This document shows positions 1 through 8,631 of a stretch of 64,000 nucleotides of DNA, piece by piece. A program made the position numbers and the translations under genes. Position 1 is the stretch's first letter. Every line of letters begins with the position of its first letter. The DNA is from Priestia megaterium (lineage in GTDB: Bacteria > Bacillota > Bacilli > Bacillales > Bacillaceae_H). The notes beneath the pieces were generated by a model. That model was not told the origin of the DNA. It worked only from the letters and a program-made list of their open reading frames with translations, and ran no database searches. Where the stretch lies: the NCBI RefSeq assembly GCF_009497655.1, contig NZ_CP023317.1:2509501-2573500 (forward strand), written 5' to 3'.

Positions 1-85
1 AATCTCGAAATGTCATCAAAACATAAAAAACTTAACACTATGTCAACGCATAAAAAAAGGGCTTGTTCACGTTCTACCTATTTAC

Positions 86-1798
86 CTAATCAGCGCTGAA
101 AAGATTTGGTTCTTCCGTACAAATAGTTTTAATAAATTCTTCTACTAGCCCTTCCTCTCCCGGCAAAAAAGGCAGCGCACCCACTCCAACGCGTTCAATA
201 CTTTTATAAAAATGATGCTGCTTATAGCCTTCTGCTTTCCCTGGAAACAGCACAACCGCTGTTTGTACCGGTTTTATTCCATTTTCCTCTACAATAGCGT
301 CTCGGTAACGGTGCATGGTATTAATATCTTCTTCTCTAGGAGAGGGCGTATCGTGATTTGGTTTGATACGATACTTAGCGTCAAAAAGATATACACTTTT
401 TTTCTCCCCTTGCTTTACTTCAAGCAGCAAGTCCGGCTTTTGGATAACAGTATGAGTATGATGGTATTCTTTTTGATACCATAGCGTTACTTCTGCTTTT
501 CCCACCTGAAAACGATGGTAAGAGGCCTGCACTCTGACATTCAACCCTTGTTCTGTCGTTGTCATGATGTTTTGTTCTATTCGTTTGCCGTAAATTTGCA
601 ACTTCTTTAAAAGACTAACATACGTCCAGTATTCATAGAGAGTTGCGATATCTTTTAATGAAAGGTGGTAAAACTCTCCGTTAAGAGCCAACCCTCGCGT
701 TAAGAACATAAAGTATCTGCTTGCTTCCCGGTAGCGGGGTGCCGTACGGAGTGTAGAAGGAAGAGTTGAAACTTGTATGGTCTTCACTCTTTGCCAGAAC
801 ACATTGTTTAGCAGCCTTTTTAATTCGGTATGATTGGTTTCTAGAGCCGACACCGCTTCTTTTTTTACATATCTATCTTCTATCAATTTGTCAATTAGTG
901 TAGTTAGCTTGTGATACAGCTGCGTCATCATCCATTTAACACTTTGATTTTCCAAATTATCATAGATAGCTACATGTCTTGTGCCAATTGCTTTTGTGGG
1001 TACTACTTTTATATGCCGATTAATTTTAATTCCTCTGCTTGAAGATGCAAGATAGGTAGGGTGTGTTCGGACAAATGATATAGCCTGGCTATCTTGTTTT
1101 TTTATTTGATCTCCTCTCATGAGCTCATGTTCAACTTTTACCGATTGAAACGGCTGATTCTCAATCTGACGAACAGAATGAAGAAAGGGTTTCATATAGT
1201 GAGAGAGCACATGATAAAATTCCGTCCATGTTGCTTGTTTAGACCAAACCGATTTTGCTTCAATATACGTTTTACGGAGCATATCGTATGCCAAATCATG
1301 AATGTATCCGTTCACTTCATCAACCATGCGTACATAATCTGTCTTGTAGCTCATCTTTGACGGGAAAATTTCAAGAGTAAAAGACAGCTCTTTTTCTATT
1401 TCACTGTAGACATGAAACGTAGAATACCCTACCTCATTTTGAAAGCTTATATTTCCTGTTAAAATGTAGGGAAATCCTACGGTTTGAAAACTTTGTTCAA
1501 CTGCTTTTGAGTCGTGATTAACAAACAGACTTGTTTCATTTTTTGAAACAACTGTAATTTGATAGGTTTCATTTTCAAAAAATAAAGGCTCAAGCGGCGG
1601 TTTGGAAGTCATCATGCCTTTTGTTTGATTTAGTACTTTTACATGTGTGATTCCTTTTCCCGTACAAGAAAAAAACATCACTTCTTCTGCAGATTTTATT
1701 TTTTTCTTATTCTTTCCTTTTATAACCACCGTACACGTATCGGTTTCAATTTCAACGTACGGTATTAATCCAAAATGACGTGTATCCGTATACTTCAA
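86..1798 (-). CDS. McrC-like DUF2357/PD-(D/E)XK nuclease subunit
   Basis: A 570-residue protein that is probably the nuclease half of a two-gene restriction system of McrBC type. The long N-terminal part resembles DUF2357 proteins. The C-terminal part holds a PD-(D/E)XK signature: KPDLLLEV with Asp near residue 456, then LFDAKYRI with Asp473 and Lys475, and a downstream helix rich in Arg/Tyr. It starts with TTG inside the last 47 bases of the upstream AAA gene, so the two are probably translationally coupled; the next ATG is only at residue 41. Family knowledge says such proteins are the cleavage partner of an McrB-type motor and act on modified or foreign DNA. Target specificity cannot be read from the sequence. 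Function is inferred from domain layout and the neighbour. Confidence 0.8.
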   Translation of the reverse strand: MKYTDTRHFGLIPYVEIETDTCTVVIKGKNKKKIKSAEEVMFFSCTGKGITHVKVLNQTKGMMTSKPPLEPLFFENETYQITVVSKNETSLFVNHDSKAVEQSFQTVGFPYILTGNISFQNEVGYSTFHVYSEIEKELSFTLEIFPSKMSYKTDYVRMVDEVNGYIHDLAYDMLRKTYIEAKSVWSKQATWTEFYHVLSHYMKPFLHSVRQIENQPFQSVKVEHELMRGDQIKKQDSQAISFVRTHPTYLASSSRGIKINRHIKVVPTKAIGTRHVAIYDNLENQSVKWMMTQLYHKLTTLIDKLIEDRYVKKEAVSALETNHTELKRLLNNVFWQRVKTIQVSTLPSTLRTAPRYREASRYFMFLTRGLALNGEFYHLSLKDIATLYEYWTYVSLLKKLQIYGKRIEQNIMTTTEQGLNVRVQASYHRFQVGKAEVTLWYQKEYHHTHTVIQKPDLLLEVKQGEKKSVYLFDAKYRIKPNHDTPSPREEDINTMHRYRDAIVEENGIKPVQTAVVLFPGKAEGYKQHHFYKSIERVGVGALPFLPGEEGLVEEFIKTICTEEPNLFSAD

Positions 1799-3386
1799 AA
1801 CGTCTCATCATCTCCATTATTTTGCGTGCACTTTTAGGAAATCTCATCCCGTCTGCGTTGACAACAGCTGTCTCAAATTCATCATCGAGCAGCGTATTTG
1901 TACAGTAATAATAAAGATTTTTTAATAGGTCAAATGTGTAAGCATCGCTTCCTGAAATACGAGGCAAAACTTTTTGCAATATCTGAAAATCAAACGCCTG
2001 ATCAAATGTAAACACTCCGCTTTTCACTGCGTAAATTAGATAAAAGCATATTTCGTCGCGTACGCGGTAACCTATTTGCAAATCGACTTCTGTAAGCATC
2101 TCGTTGACGGTTAGCAGTTCATTTGTTACTTCGTGAATGAGCTCAGCATGTTCAACATACGCATCTTTTAAGTGAACGTATTGACTTTGAATTTGTACAT
2201 TTTCAATACTGTGCCGAGGTGGATCTCTCTCATCTAAAAAATCAAAAGAATCTAGCTGAATCTTATTCAGCTCAATGGTGTTGGTACGATCTAACAACTT
2301 TTGACTAAACCCATGAGTTGTTTCATCCATATTAATGGTACCGATAATGAGAAGGTTAGATGGCAAATAAATATCTCGGAACATCTTATGTCCAGGAAAT
2401 AACGGAGCTGTTTTGATTTTCCCTTTTGACCAGCTTCTGCTTTCCATCACGCTTAAAATATCGCTAAAATAATGTTCAACTCGAGCTAAGTTCATTTCAT
2501 CCAATATGGCAACATATGTGTAAGCTGGATGCTGAATGGCTTGCTGCATAATCGACAGAAACGATCCTCTGCGAAAATCTCCTCTTAAATCAATATACCC
2601 TAATAAATCTGAACTATCGTGCCAATCGGGCCGAACTGGAATAAGCACTTGTCTGCCATTTTCAATCGTGGCACCGATACTATCTGCTAAGAGCTGCGCA
2701 AGCTTTGTTTTTCCCGTCCCGCTCATTCCTGATAAAACAATAAAAGGCTTGGTCTTTAAAGCAAAGTAGGCGTTGGCTATATCTTGTCGTTCGTATGTAA
2801 ATCCAGATTTCTTAATATACTCATGAATGTGGACGATGGCGTCTTTATCGCCAATCATCTCTTTGCTCATTCCGTATGTTTTTATATACTGTTCATGCAT
2901 ACTCAGCAGTAAATGCAAATCATCTTGAAGCTGATCATTATTAGGTAAGTCTGCTATATTGTAAGGAAGGTAAAGAGCTACTCTATCCTCAAAGCTTTTC
3001 GCTTCCATGCTTGTACCAATGACAATATGATTATCTTTCAATACGCGGGCATGTTCAGGAGTAAAAAAACGAATGTCTTTCAGATCAGTTCCTTCCCCTG
3101 CATCTCCTTTCATCATGACTAAGTAAATGCGCTGACCGTCTTCACTGAATAAATATGCTACTATCACATCACTCTCTATATTCTTATTGGCAAGAGTCAC
3201 GTAAGGAAATGTTTCAGCGTGGTGGCCCGATATACGCATTTCTTCTCGATTTATATGCTCCAATCGATAAAGAGAAATCGGAAGCCGGCGTGTAAGCATA
3301 TTTTCTATTTCATGTTTTACAAGTACGTCTCCACCCATTTGTTTATAATGTTCCGCTACATAAAGCAGCCGATCGCGCAAACTCAT
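1752..3386 (-). CDS. McrB-like AAA+ NTPase, restriction motor subunit
   Basis: A 544-residue protein with an N-terminal region (about residues 1-170) resembling the MrcB N-terminal domain that recognises DNA in McrBC-like systems, followed by an AAA+ module. Walker A is GMSGTGKT at 220-227, Walker B is VAILDEMN at 292-299, and a sensor-1 type IIGTINMDE lies near 350. The DEMN form of Walker B is typical of the McrB clade. The ATG at 3386 follows a strong AAAGGAG site. It overlaps the downstream nuclease gene by 47 bases and the pair forms an isolated minus-strand operon. Likely role: NTP-driven DNA translocation that activates the nuclease. GTP or ATP preference cannot be decided from sequence. 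Confidence 0.85.
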   Translation of the reverse strand: MSLRDRLLYVAEHYKQMGGDVLVKHEIENMLTRRLPISLYRLEHINREEMRISGHHAETFPYVTLANKNIESDVIVAYLFSEDGQRIYLVMMKGDAGEGTDLKDIRFFTPEHARVLKDNHIVIGTSMEAKSFEDRVALYLPYNIADLPNNDQLQDDLHLLLSMHEQYIKTYGMSKEMIGDKDAIVHIHEYIKKSGFTYERQDIANAYFALKTKPFIVLSGMSGTGKTKLAQLLADSIGATIENGRQVLIPVRPDWHDSSDLLGYIDLRGDFRRGSFLSIMQQAIQHPAYTYVAILDEMNLARVEHYFSDILSVMESRSWSKGKIKTAPLFPGHKMFRDIYLPSNLLIIGTINMDETTHGFSQKLLDRTNTIELNKIQLDSFDFLDERDPPRHSIENVQIQSQYVHLKDAYVEHAELIHEVTNELLTVNEMLTEVDLQIGYRVRDEICFYLIYAVKSGVFTFDQAFDFQILQKVLPRISGSDAYTFDLLKNLYYYCTNTLLDDEFETAVVNADGMRFPKSARKIMEMMRRFEVYGYTSFWINTVR

Positions 3387-3681
3387 CGAATTCTCTCCTT
3401 TCTGCCTTCACTGCAGTTTGTAAAAATAAAAAGCATCGTCAGCTGACCACGCAAAAGTTTCGTTTCTTTTATTATAGACGCTTTCTTCGTATCGTAAGCT
3501 ATTTTATAACGTTAGAAAACACTACATTATTCTTTTCTCTACATATATGTTTATGTTCATTTTAATGAAACATGACCGAAAAGAAAAGCGTTAGGGGCTT
3601 AATGAATGAAGAGGTAATGATACGAACAGAAAAATAGGCAGCTTCTGTACAAAGTGATACAATCGCCATTATGCTACATGA

Positions 3682-3801
3682 TTATTTGATGTCTGATGCT
3701 TTTGGCTGAGTAAAGAAAAAAATAAAAATAATAAGCGGCAGCGCGATAAGAAAAATACTCGTCTCTGAAGGTCTTACTGTAGGTATATCCGTTAATGACA
3801 T
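3682..3801 (-). CDS. small single-pass membrane protein, 39 aa
   Basis: A 39-residue frame beginning MSLTDIPTV, with a hydrophobic stretch (about residues 16-31, rich in Ile, Leu and Phe) and a short charged tail ending SDIK. Its Shine-Dalgarno AAAGGA overlaps the last codons of the 150-residue gene just upstream, and its ATG lies five bases after that gene's stop, so they are very likely co-transcribed and coupled. I do not recognise a family. A small membrane protein next to a repeat protein in a sporeformer could be sporulation related, but that is a guess. Confidence 0.6.
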   Translation of the reverse strand: MSLTDIPTVRPSETSIFLIALPLIIFIFFFTQPKASDIK

Positions 3802-3806
3802 CTTAA

Positions 3807-4259
3807 TCAGTCCTTTGTAAATTTTTCAACTAAGTCAGGATTTACATAAAAATGTTTTGATACGGTACGATGAAAAAACTGAGAGGATTGATTTAGTTCA
3901 CTTAATGCAGGTTCTGTTTTAGGAACGCCAAAAATAGGTCCACTTACATTAATGGTAAACCTTCCAGAAGAAATAAAGGCGCCCGACACATTGATCTGGT
4001 TATTAAGCAGCAACGCCGCAAGAATCACATCAATCATATCAATAATGATATTAATTCCCGCATCTCCGTCCTTTCCTTCTATTCGGCTAGTTCCTGTAAT
4101 AGGTCCCCCTACTGAAATACGAAAAGCTCCGGGTGTCACAAATACGCCTATAATTGTTATTTGGCCAGTTAATAATAATATAGCTGTTACTACATCCAGA
4201 TTTCGTTGAATGGCAAAGATCAGTTCCCTTTCTTTGTCAAAGCCGCTTTTCCATTCCAC
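3807..4259 (-). CDS. unknown protein with two internal repeats
   Basis: About 150 residues from the GTG at 4259; upstream in-frame starts are possible because the Shine-Dalgarno (GGTGTGGAG) is not ideally spaced. Two related segments of about 50 residues follow each other. Both run from a hydrophobic AxLLL core through Q-I-x(3-4)-G-x-F-(I/V) to a glycine-rich end, SVGGPITG in the first and NVSGPIFG in the second. This suggests a duplicated beta-rich or spore-surface type fold. The tail is polar and carries no obvious motif. It is followed at once by the 39-residue membrane protein. No function is assigned. Confidence 0.6.
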   Translation of the reverse strand: MEWKSGFDKERELIFAIQRNLDVVTAILLLTGQITIIGVFVTPGAFRISVGGPITGTSRIEGKDGDAGINIIIDMIDVILAALLLNNQINVSGAFISSGRFTINVSGPIFGVPKTEPALSELNQSSQFFHRTVSKHFYVNPDLVEKFTKD

Positions 4260-4330
4260 ATTCTCCACACCCTTAGCACATACTATTCTAAACACGTGTA
4301 AATGTTATTCTATTTTTTCTTTTTCCCGTC

Positions 4331-4810
4331 TCACTCCCGCTCCGAAAAGTGTAAAACAGATTTTACTGCGTCTTCAATTTCTTTATACCCTGTACATCTG
4401 CATATATTGGAAGCAAGCCACTCCTTTATAATATCGTCACTGCCTGAAGGATGGTGTTTGGAAAGCAAATGAGCATTCATGATAAAACCCGATGTGCAAT
4501 AACCGCACTGAAAAGCAAAGTGTTCAATAAAAGCTTTTTGCATAGGTGAACTCTTCAGCCCTTCTATAGTCATTATTTCTTTCTCTTCTGTTTCTGCCGC
4601 TAACATGAGGCAAGATTTCATTGGCCGCTGATTTATCCCTACTGTACAAGCTCCGCAGTCCCCGTTTAAGCAGCCTGGTTTTGCTCCGGTAAGGCCCAGC
4701 TTTTCTCTTAATACGTAAAGCAACGTATCTGCTGTTCGGATATCAACCATTTTTTCTTCACCATTAACCTTTAGCTTAATTGTTATTCTATACCGTTCAT
4801 CTTTTAGCAT
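4331..4810 (-). CDS. pucE: xanthine dehydrogenase, 2Fe-2S subunit
   Basis: A 159-residue iron-sulfur subunit of a molybdenum hydroxylase. An N-terminal plant-type [2Fe-2S] domain carries CLNGDCGAC and a further Cys near KSCLML. The C-terminal helical domain carries the second cluster motif, CGYCTSG and CRCTGY. It passes electrons from the molybdenum site to the FAD subunit. The ATG at 4810 follows a GGGGGGAA site and starts one base after the stop of the FAD gene. Length and motif order match the B. subtilis PucE type. Last gene of the purine operon. Confidence 0.9.
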   Translation of the reverse strand: MLKDERYRITIKLKVNGEEKMVDIRTADTLLYVLREKLGLTGAKPGCLNGDCGACTVGINQRPMKSCLMLAAETEEKEIMTIEGLKSSPMQKAFIEHFAFQCGYCTSGFIMNAHLLSKHHPSGSDDIIKEWLASNICRCTGYKEIEDAVKSVLHFSERE

Positions 4811-4811
4811 G

Positions 4812-5645
4812 TTACGTTCCCCCCAGCTCTGTGAAAATATCAAACAATAAATTTTTAATCACAAATTTGCGATAGCGATTCGACCCTTCCCCATCATTTA
4901 AAATTGGAGCCGGTATATAATCAAGAGCATTTTGAATTCGAGCTTCTAATGGCGTTTCTTTATGATTTAGCATTTCTTCTATTTCTGCTGAGCGAAAAGG
5001 AAACGAACAGACTCCGCTGAAAGCTACTCGAATGGCTCCTTCTATTTTTAACGCTGCTATTGTCACTAATGGATATCCTGTATCCCACTGCTGGCGTTCT
5101 TTTATACTCATATATGGCAGGGCAGCGTACTTCTTTTCAACAAACACCTGAACAAGAAGTTCTCCGTTTTCCAGCTGCAAACGCCGGTTAAAAAGGGCGT
5201 GAATCGAATAGATATTGGTTCCAGCCGGACCTGCCACTGCAAGTTGACTATCTGTTAAAAGCAGCGGCAATACCGCTTCTCGATAAAAAATATGCCCACA
5301 AATATTTCCTCCTAGCGTTATTTTATTTCGAGCCGTGTGATCAGCCACTTCGCTAGCAGACTTACTTAATAAAGGAAACAAATTTTTATCTTCCAGTTCA
5401 GTTAACGTTACTCCTGCACCAAAAATCATCCAATCTTCATTAGCTTCGGTTTGTTGAAATTCAGGTATATTTTTTATATCAATAACAGCATGGGTAACAA
5501 ACAAACCCAATCTGCCTAATGTCAGAATTTCGGTACCGCCAGCATAATACCGCGGCTGTTTGCCTTGATTCTCTAACTCTTGAAACAAGGCAACTGCTTC
5601 TGAAACAGTTCCAGGTTTGTGATATTCAAAGTCAAATGAAATCAT
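4812..5645 (-). CDS. pucC: xanthine dehydrogenase, FAD-binding subunit
   Basis: A 277-residue FAD-binding subunit of the CO-dehydrogenase/xanthine dehydrogenase flavoprotein family. It shows RYYAGGTE near residue 37 (FAD pyrophosphate contact) and the family motif TLGGNICGH near residue 110. It transfers electrons from the Fe-S subunit to an acceptor such as NAD. The start at 5645 is chosen because its spacing from AAGGGA is better than that of the ATG two codons upstream. It overlaps the end of the molybdenum subunit gene by 14 bases. The third subunit lies immediately downstream. Confidence 0.88.
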   Translation of the reverse strand: MISFDFEYHKPGTVSEAVALFQELENQGKQPRYYAGGTEILTLGRLGLFVTHAVIDIKNIPEFQQTEANEDWMIFGAGVTLTELEDKNLFPLLSKSASEVADHTARNKITLGGNICGHIFYREAVLPLLLTDSQLAVAGPAGTNIYSIHALFNRRLQLENGELLVQVFVEKKYAALPYMSIKERQQWDTGYPLVTIAALKIEGAIRVAFSGVCSFPFRSAEIEEMLNHKETPLEARIQNALDYIPAPILNDGEGSNRYRKFVIKNLLFDIFTELGGT

Positions 5646-7962
5646 CAGCATTCCCTTCTTTCATTCTCCAAATCAATTCTGGAATAAGCGGAAGTTGGTT
5701 TAATTCTGTTTCTGCCGCCACCGTTAAGCTGTTTCCTAAAGAAGCCGGCATACCAAGCAGCCCGTGTTCTCCGACTCCTCTAGCTCCGTACGCCGCATCT
5801 AATTGAGGCGTATGAATAAAATCTACTACGTACTCCGGATGCTCTCCGTAGCGAAGAGGACGATATTTCCGAAGCTGAGGATTTAAAATACGGCCATTTG
5901 AATCAAACCAAAATGTTTCTCTGCCTGCAAACGATAGCCCCATACTCATCGCACCCATGACTTGCCCGCGTGCCATTTTCTCGTTTAGCACGGTTCCTAT
6001 ATCAATAACAGAGACAGCTTTTACAATACGATACCTATACGTTCTAGGATTATATTCCACTTCAACTCCTTCAGCTGCTACCGTCCATTCAGGCCCCGGA
6101 CGCCCAGCTCCCGTTTCTTTATCCAAGTAGGTCATCCCTCTTAAAATATAGTTGCCTCTCCCTATAATTTGCCCTCCAATTGCATTTCCGTTCGGATATT
6201 TATAGCCATATACAATTTCTTTAAAGGCCAAGGATGTTTCAGGCTCATCCCGTAAAAAAACTTTTTCATTTTTTATTTCGATATCTTCCTCAGAAGCTCG
6301 AAATATACAAGAAGCTATCTTTTTTAATTGATTAATCACATCTTCAGCGGCTTCTAAAACCGCTCTTCCTGCCATAAAAGTGCCTCTGCTAGCCACCGTT
6401 TTCCAATGTTCAGGAGTCGTTTGAGTATCTACTTCCATTCGCACATGAATGCGTTCCACGCGCATCTGCAATTTTTCAGCCAGTATTTGCGCGAGCACGG
6501 TTTTCGTTCCCGTGCCTAATTCAATAACGCCAGACATTAAATTCACGCTTCCATCCGGATTGAATGTTAGAATAACACCGGAACCTGCGTTTGTTTCAAT
6601 GGTAGAGGTTTTCCAGACGCAGCTAATCCCCTTAGCAGTAATAAGGCCGTTTTCATGCACCGTTCTCTGTCCTTCCTCCCATTTGATCAGCTGCTTCAAG
6701 CGACGAATACATTCTGGTAAGTTACCCACGCTGCTAGACGTTAAACGTACTTGCGTAGGCGTAGTATCGCCCGGCAAAATAGCATTTTTTTCTCTAAACT
6801 CCAAAGGATCTATACCTGCTTTTTTAGCAAGGATGTCCATCGTGCGCTCGAACGCAAATAATAGTTCTGAGTGGCTGAATCCTCGAAAAGGAGAAGCGTA
6901 AGGGTGATTTGTATATACACATAATGAATCACAAAAAATATGTTCAAGACGATAAGGTCCTGTACAGTCAGCTGCTGCAGCTTTACTCAGGTCCGTTCCT
7001 TTATCTGCATAAGCACCGCTGTCAAACAAATAAAGAATGTCAGCAGCCTGCAAGAGTCCCTCTTTAGAACAACCTAACTTGATTTTGGCATCTAGACCTA
7101 TGTGAGCAGGCGAAGTGAGCATATCTTCTTCTCTTGTATTTAATATTTTAACCAGTCTTCCACCAACAGCTTTTGAAGCTATATATGCAAGCAACTCCAG
7201 CTGGACAGCTGCTTTTCCTCCGTAGCCTCCTCCTACTAGCGGTGTTTCAACGATCACTTTTCCCGCTTCAATTTCAAAGTACTCACTGATTAATTTTTTC
7301 ACCATAAAAGGAGCTTGAGAAGAAGTGATAATTTTAACTAATCCATTCGGAAGAATTTCAGCAGCGGCACTTCTTGTTTCCATTGCCGCGTGATCTGAAG
7401 GAGATAGAGAAAACGTTTCTTCAACTATTAACTCACTTTTTTGCCAACCTTCTTCCATATTGCCTTTTCGTATTTTGACTCTGTTTGCTACGTTGGTGCC
7501 GGGCTCTGGATACACCGTTTCATCATGCTTGTAGATGTGCATATGTTCATGCACTAAAGGAGAATCCGGCTCAATAGCGGCGCTAGGAGAATGAACGACA
7601 GGTAACGGCTCATATTGAATATGGACAGCACTCGCCGCACGCTCAGCGAGTGCAGGAGTCTCTGCTACTATAAGGACTACGGCTTCTCCGTGATACCGCA
7701 CTTTTTCAAACGCAAGCGGTCGCCGGTCACGAACTCCCTCTCCGGTTAACGGCAAATGCTCACCCGTCACAACTGCATGAACACCGGGAGTAGCGATCGC
7801 TGCTTGAATGTCTATTGCTTGAATTCTTGCATGAGCGTAAGGACTGACTACTATTTTGGCGTGAAGGGAACCTTTAAAACTGTAATCATTCGTGTACCGA
7901 GCTGTTCCCGTCACTTTTTCTAACGCATCTTTTCGAATCACGCTTTTCCCAATAACATCCAC
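5632..7962 (-). CDS. pucD: xanthine dehydrogenase, molybdenum-binding subunit
   Basis: A catalytic subunit of about 776 residues. It has the aldehyde oxidase/xanthine dehydrogenase a/b hammerhead at the N terminus (KVTGTARYTNDY, residues about 16-27) and the molybdopterin-binding domain after it. Visible motifs are GGGYGGKA, SPFRGFSHSE (molybdenum-site loop) and GARGVGEHGL near the C terminus, which holds the expected catalytic Glu region. The GTG at 7962 (MDVIGKSV) is preferred because GGAGGTG sits seven bases upstream. It hydroxylates purines such as hypoxanthine and xanthine in the cytoplasm; the exact substrate is inferred from the operon rather than shown. Confidence 0.9.
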   Translation of the reverse strand: MDVIGKSVIRKDALEKVTGTARYTNDYSFKGSLHAKIVVSPYAHARIQAIDIQAAIATPGVHAVVTGEHLPLTGEGVRDRRPLAFEKVRYHGEAVVLIVAETPALAERAASAVHIQYEPLPVVHSPSAAIEPDSPLVHEHMHIYKHDETVYPEPGTNVANRVKIRKGNMEEGWQKSELIVEETFSLSPSDHAAMETRSAAAEILPNGLVKIITSSQAPFMVKKLISEYFEIEAGKVIVETPLVGGGYGGKAAVQLELLAYIASKAVGGRLVKILNTREEDMLTSPAHIGLDAKIKLGCSKEGLLQAADILYLFDSGAYADKGTDLSKAAAADCTGPYRLEHIFCDSLCVYTNHPYASPFRGFSHSELLFAFERTMDILAKKAGIDPLEFREKNAILPGDTTPTQVRLTSSSVGNLPECIRRLKQLIKWEEGQRTVHENGLITAKGISCVWKTSTIETNAGSGVILTFNPDGSVNLMSGVIELGTGTKTVLAQILAEKLQMRVERIHVRMEVDTQTTPEHWKTVASRGTFMAGRAVLEAAEDVINQLKKIASCIFRASEEDIEIKNEKVFLRDEPETSLAFKEIVYGYKYPNGNAIGGQIIGRGNYILRGMTYLDKETGAGRPGPEWTVAAEGVEVEYNPRTYRYRIVKAVSVIDIGTVLNEKMARGQVMGAMSMGLSFAGRETFWFDSNGRILNPQLRKYRPLRYGEHPEYVVDFIHTPQLDAAYGARGVGEHGLLGMPASLGNSLTVAAETELNQLPLIPELIWRMKEGNADDFI

Positions 7963-7980
7963 TCTTTTCACCTCCATCAA

Positions 7981-8631
7981 TCAAACCCGTCTACATTTCT
8001 CTTTATATATCTTTTTAATGCTTTCATACGCTTGTTTTGTATCAACATCCATAAAAAAGGAAGCGTCGGTACATTCATAAAACATTCCATTTCCAGGTCC
8101 GTTTTGCCTTATAATTTTTCTTGCTCCTTGATCTCCTTGGAGCTTATCCAAGCTTGAAAACATTTGTTTTGAAAATAAAACCGGCGCTCTGGCAATTCCT
8201 TGATAAAAAGATGAAATAAACGGAACGGAAAAATGTTTTTCAAACAGAGAAACAAATGTATCTATCAGAACGATACTTATAAGAGGCTGATCTGCCAGCA
8301 GCACAATAATAGCATCAGCGCTTAATTCTTTTGCTTTTTTTAATCCGCACTTTAAAGACGCAGACTGACCTTTTAAGGCGCTACTACAAGAAGTATGACT
8401 CCACTTCTGCTGATATGCTTTTGAAAAAAGAATAGGGTCAATCCACTCAAGAGAATCTCCTTTCTTTGTGACTACTATCGTATGATTTACTTTTGAACAA
8501 ACCGCTTTTCGTAAAGCTTTACTCCCTAAACATCCATTCCCTAAAGGCAGCAGCAGCTTATTGGTGCCCATCCTTTTACTAGCTCCCGCGGCAAGATAAA
8601 CAGCAACAATATTTAATCCGGATATTTTCAC
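7981..8631 (-). CDS. pucB: MobA/MocA-like molybdopterin nucleotidyltransferase
   Basis: A 216-residue protein of the NTP-transferase family. The N-terminal signature is LAAGASKRMGTNKLLL (residues 14-29), and a metal-binding LLADQP lies near residue 117. In this family the enzyme attaches CMP or GMP to molybdopterin to make the cofactor inserted into xanthine dehydrogenase. The GTG start overlaps the TGA stop of the upstream xdhC-type gene (GTGTGA). Placed between xdhC and the structural genes, it most likely makes the cofactor for this operon only. CTP versus GTP use is not decided by sequence alone. Confidence 0.82.
   Translation of the reverse strand: MKISGLNIVAVYLAAGASKRMGTNKLLLPLGNGCLGSKALRKAVCSKVNHTIVVTKKGDSLEWIDPILFSKAYQQKWSHTSCSSALKGQSASLKCGLKKAKELSADAIIVLLADQPLISIVLIDTFVSLFEKHFSVPFISSFYQGIARAPVLFSKQMFSSLDKLQGDQGARKIIRQNGPGNGMFYECTDASFFMDVDTKQAYESIKKIYKEKCRRV

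Noticed and set aside
6449-6901. 150-codon open frame on the plus strand
   Set aside because: Antisense to the molybdenum subunit of xanthine dehydrogenase; the codon pattern mirrors the real gene.
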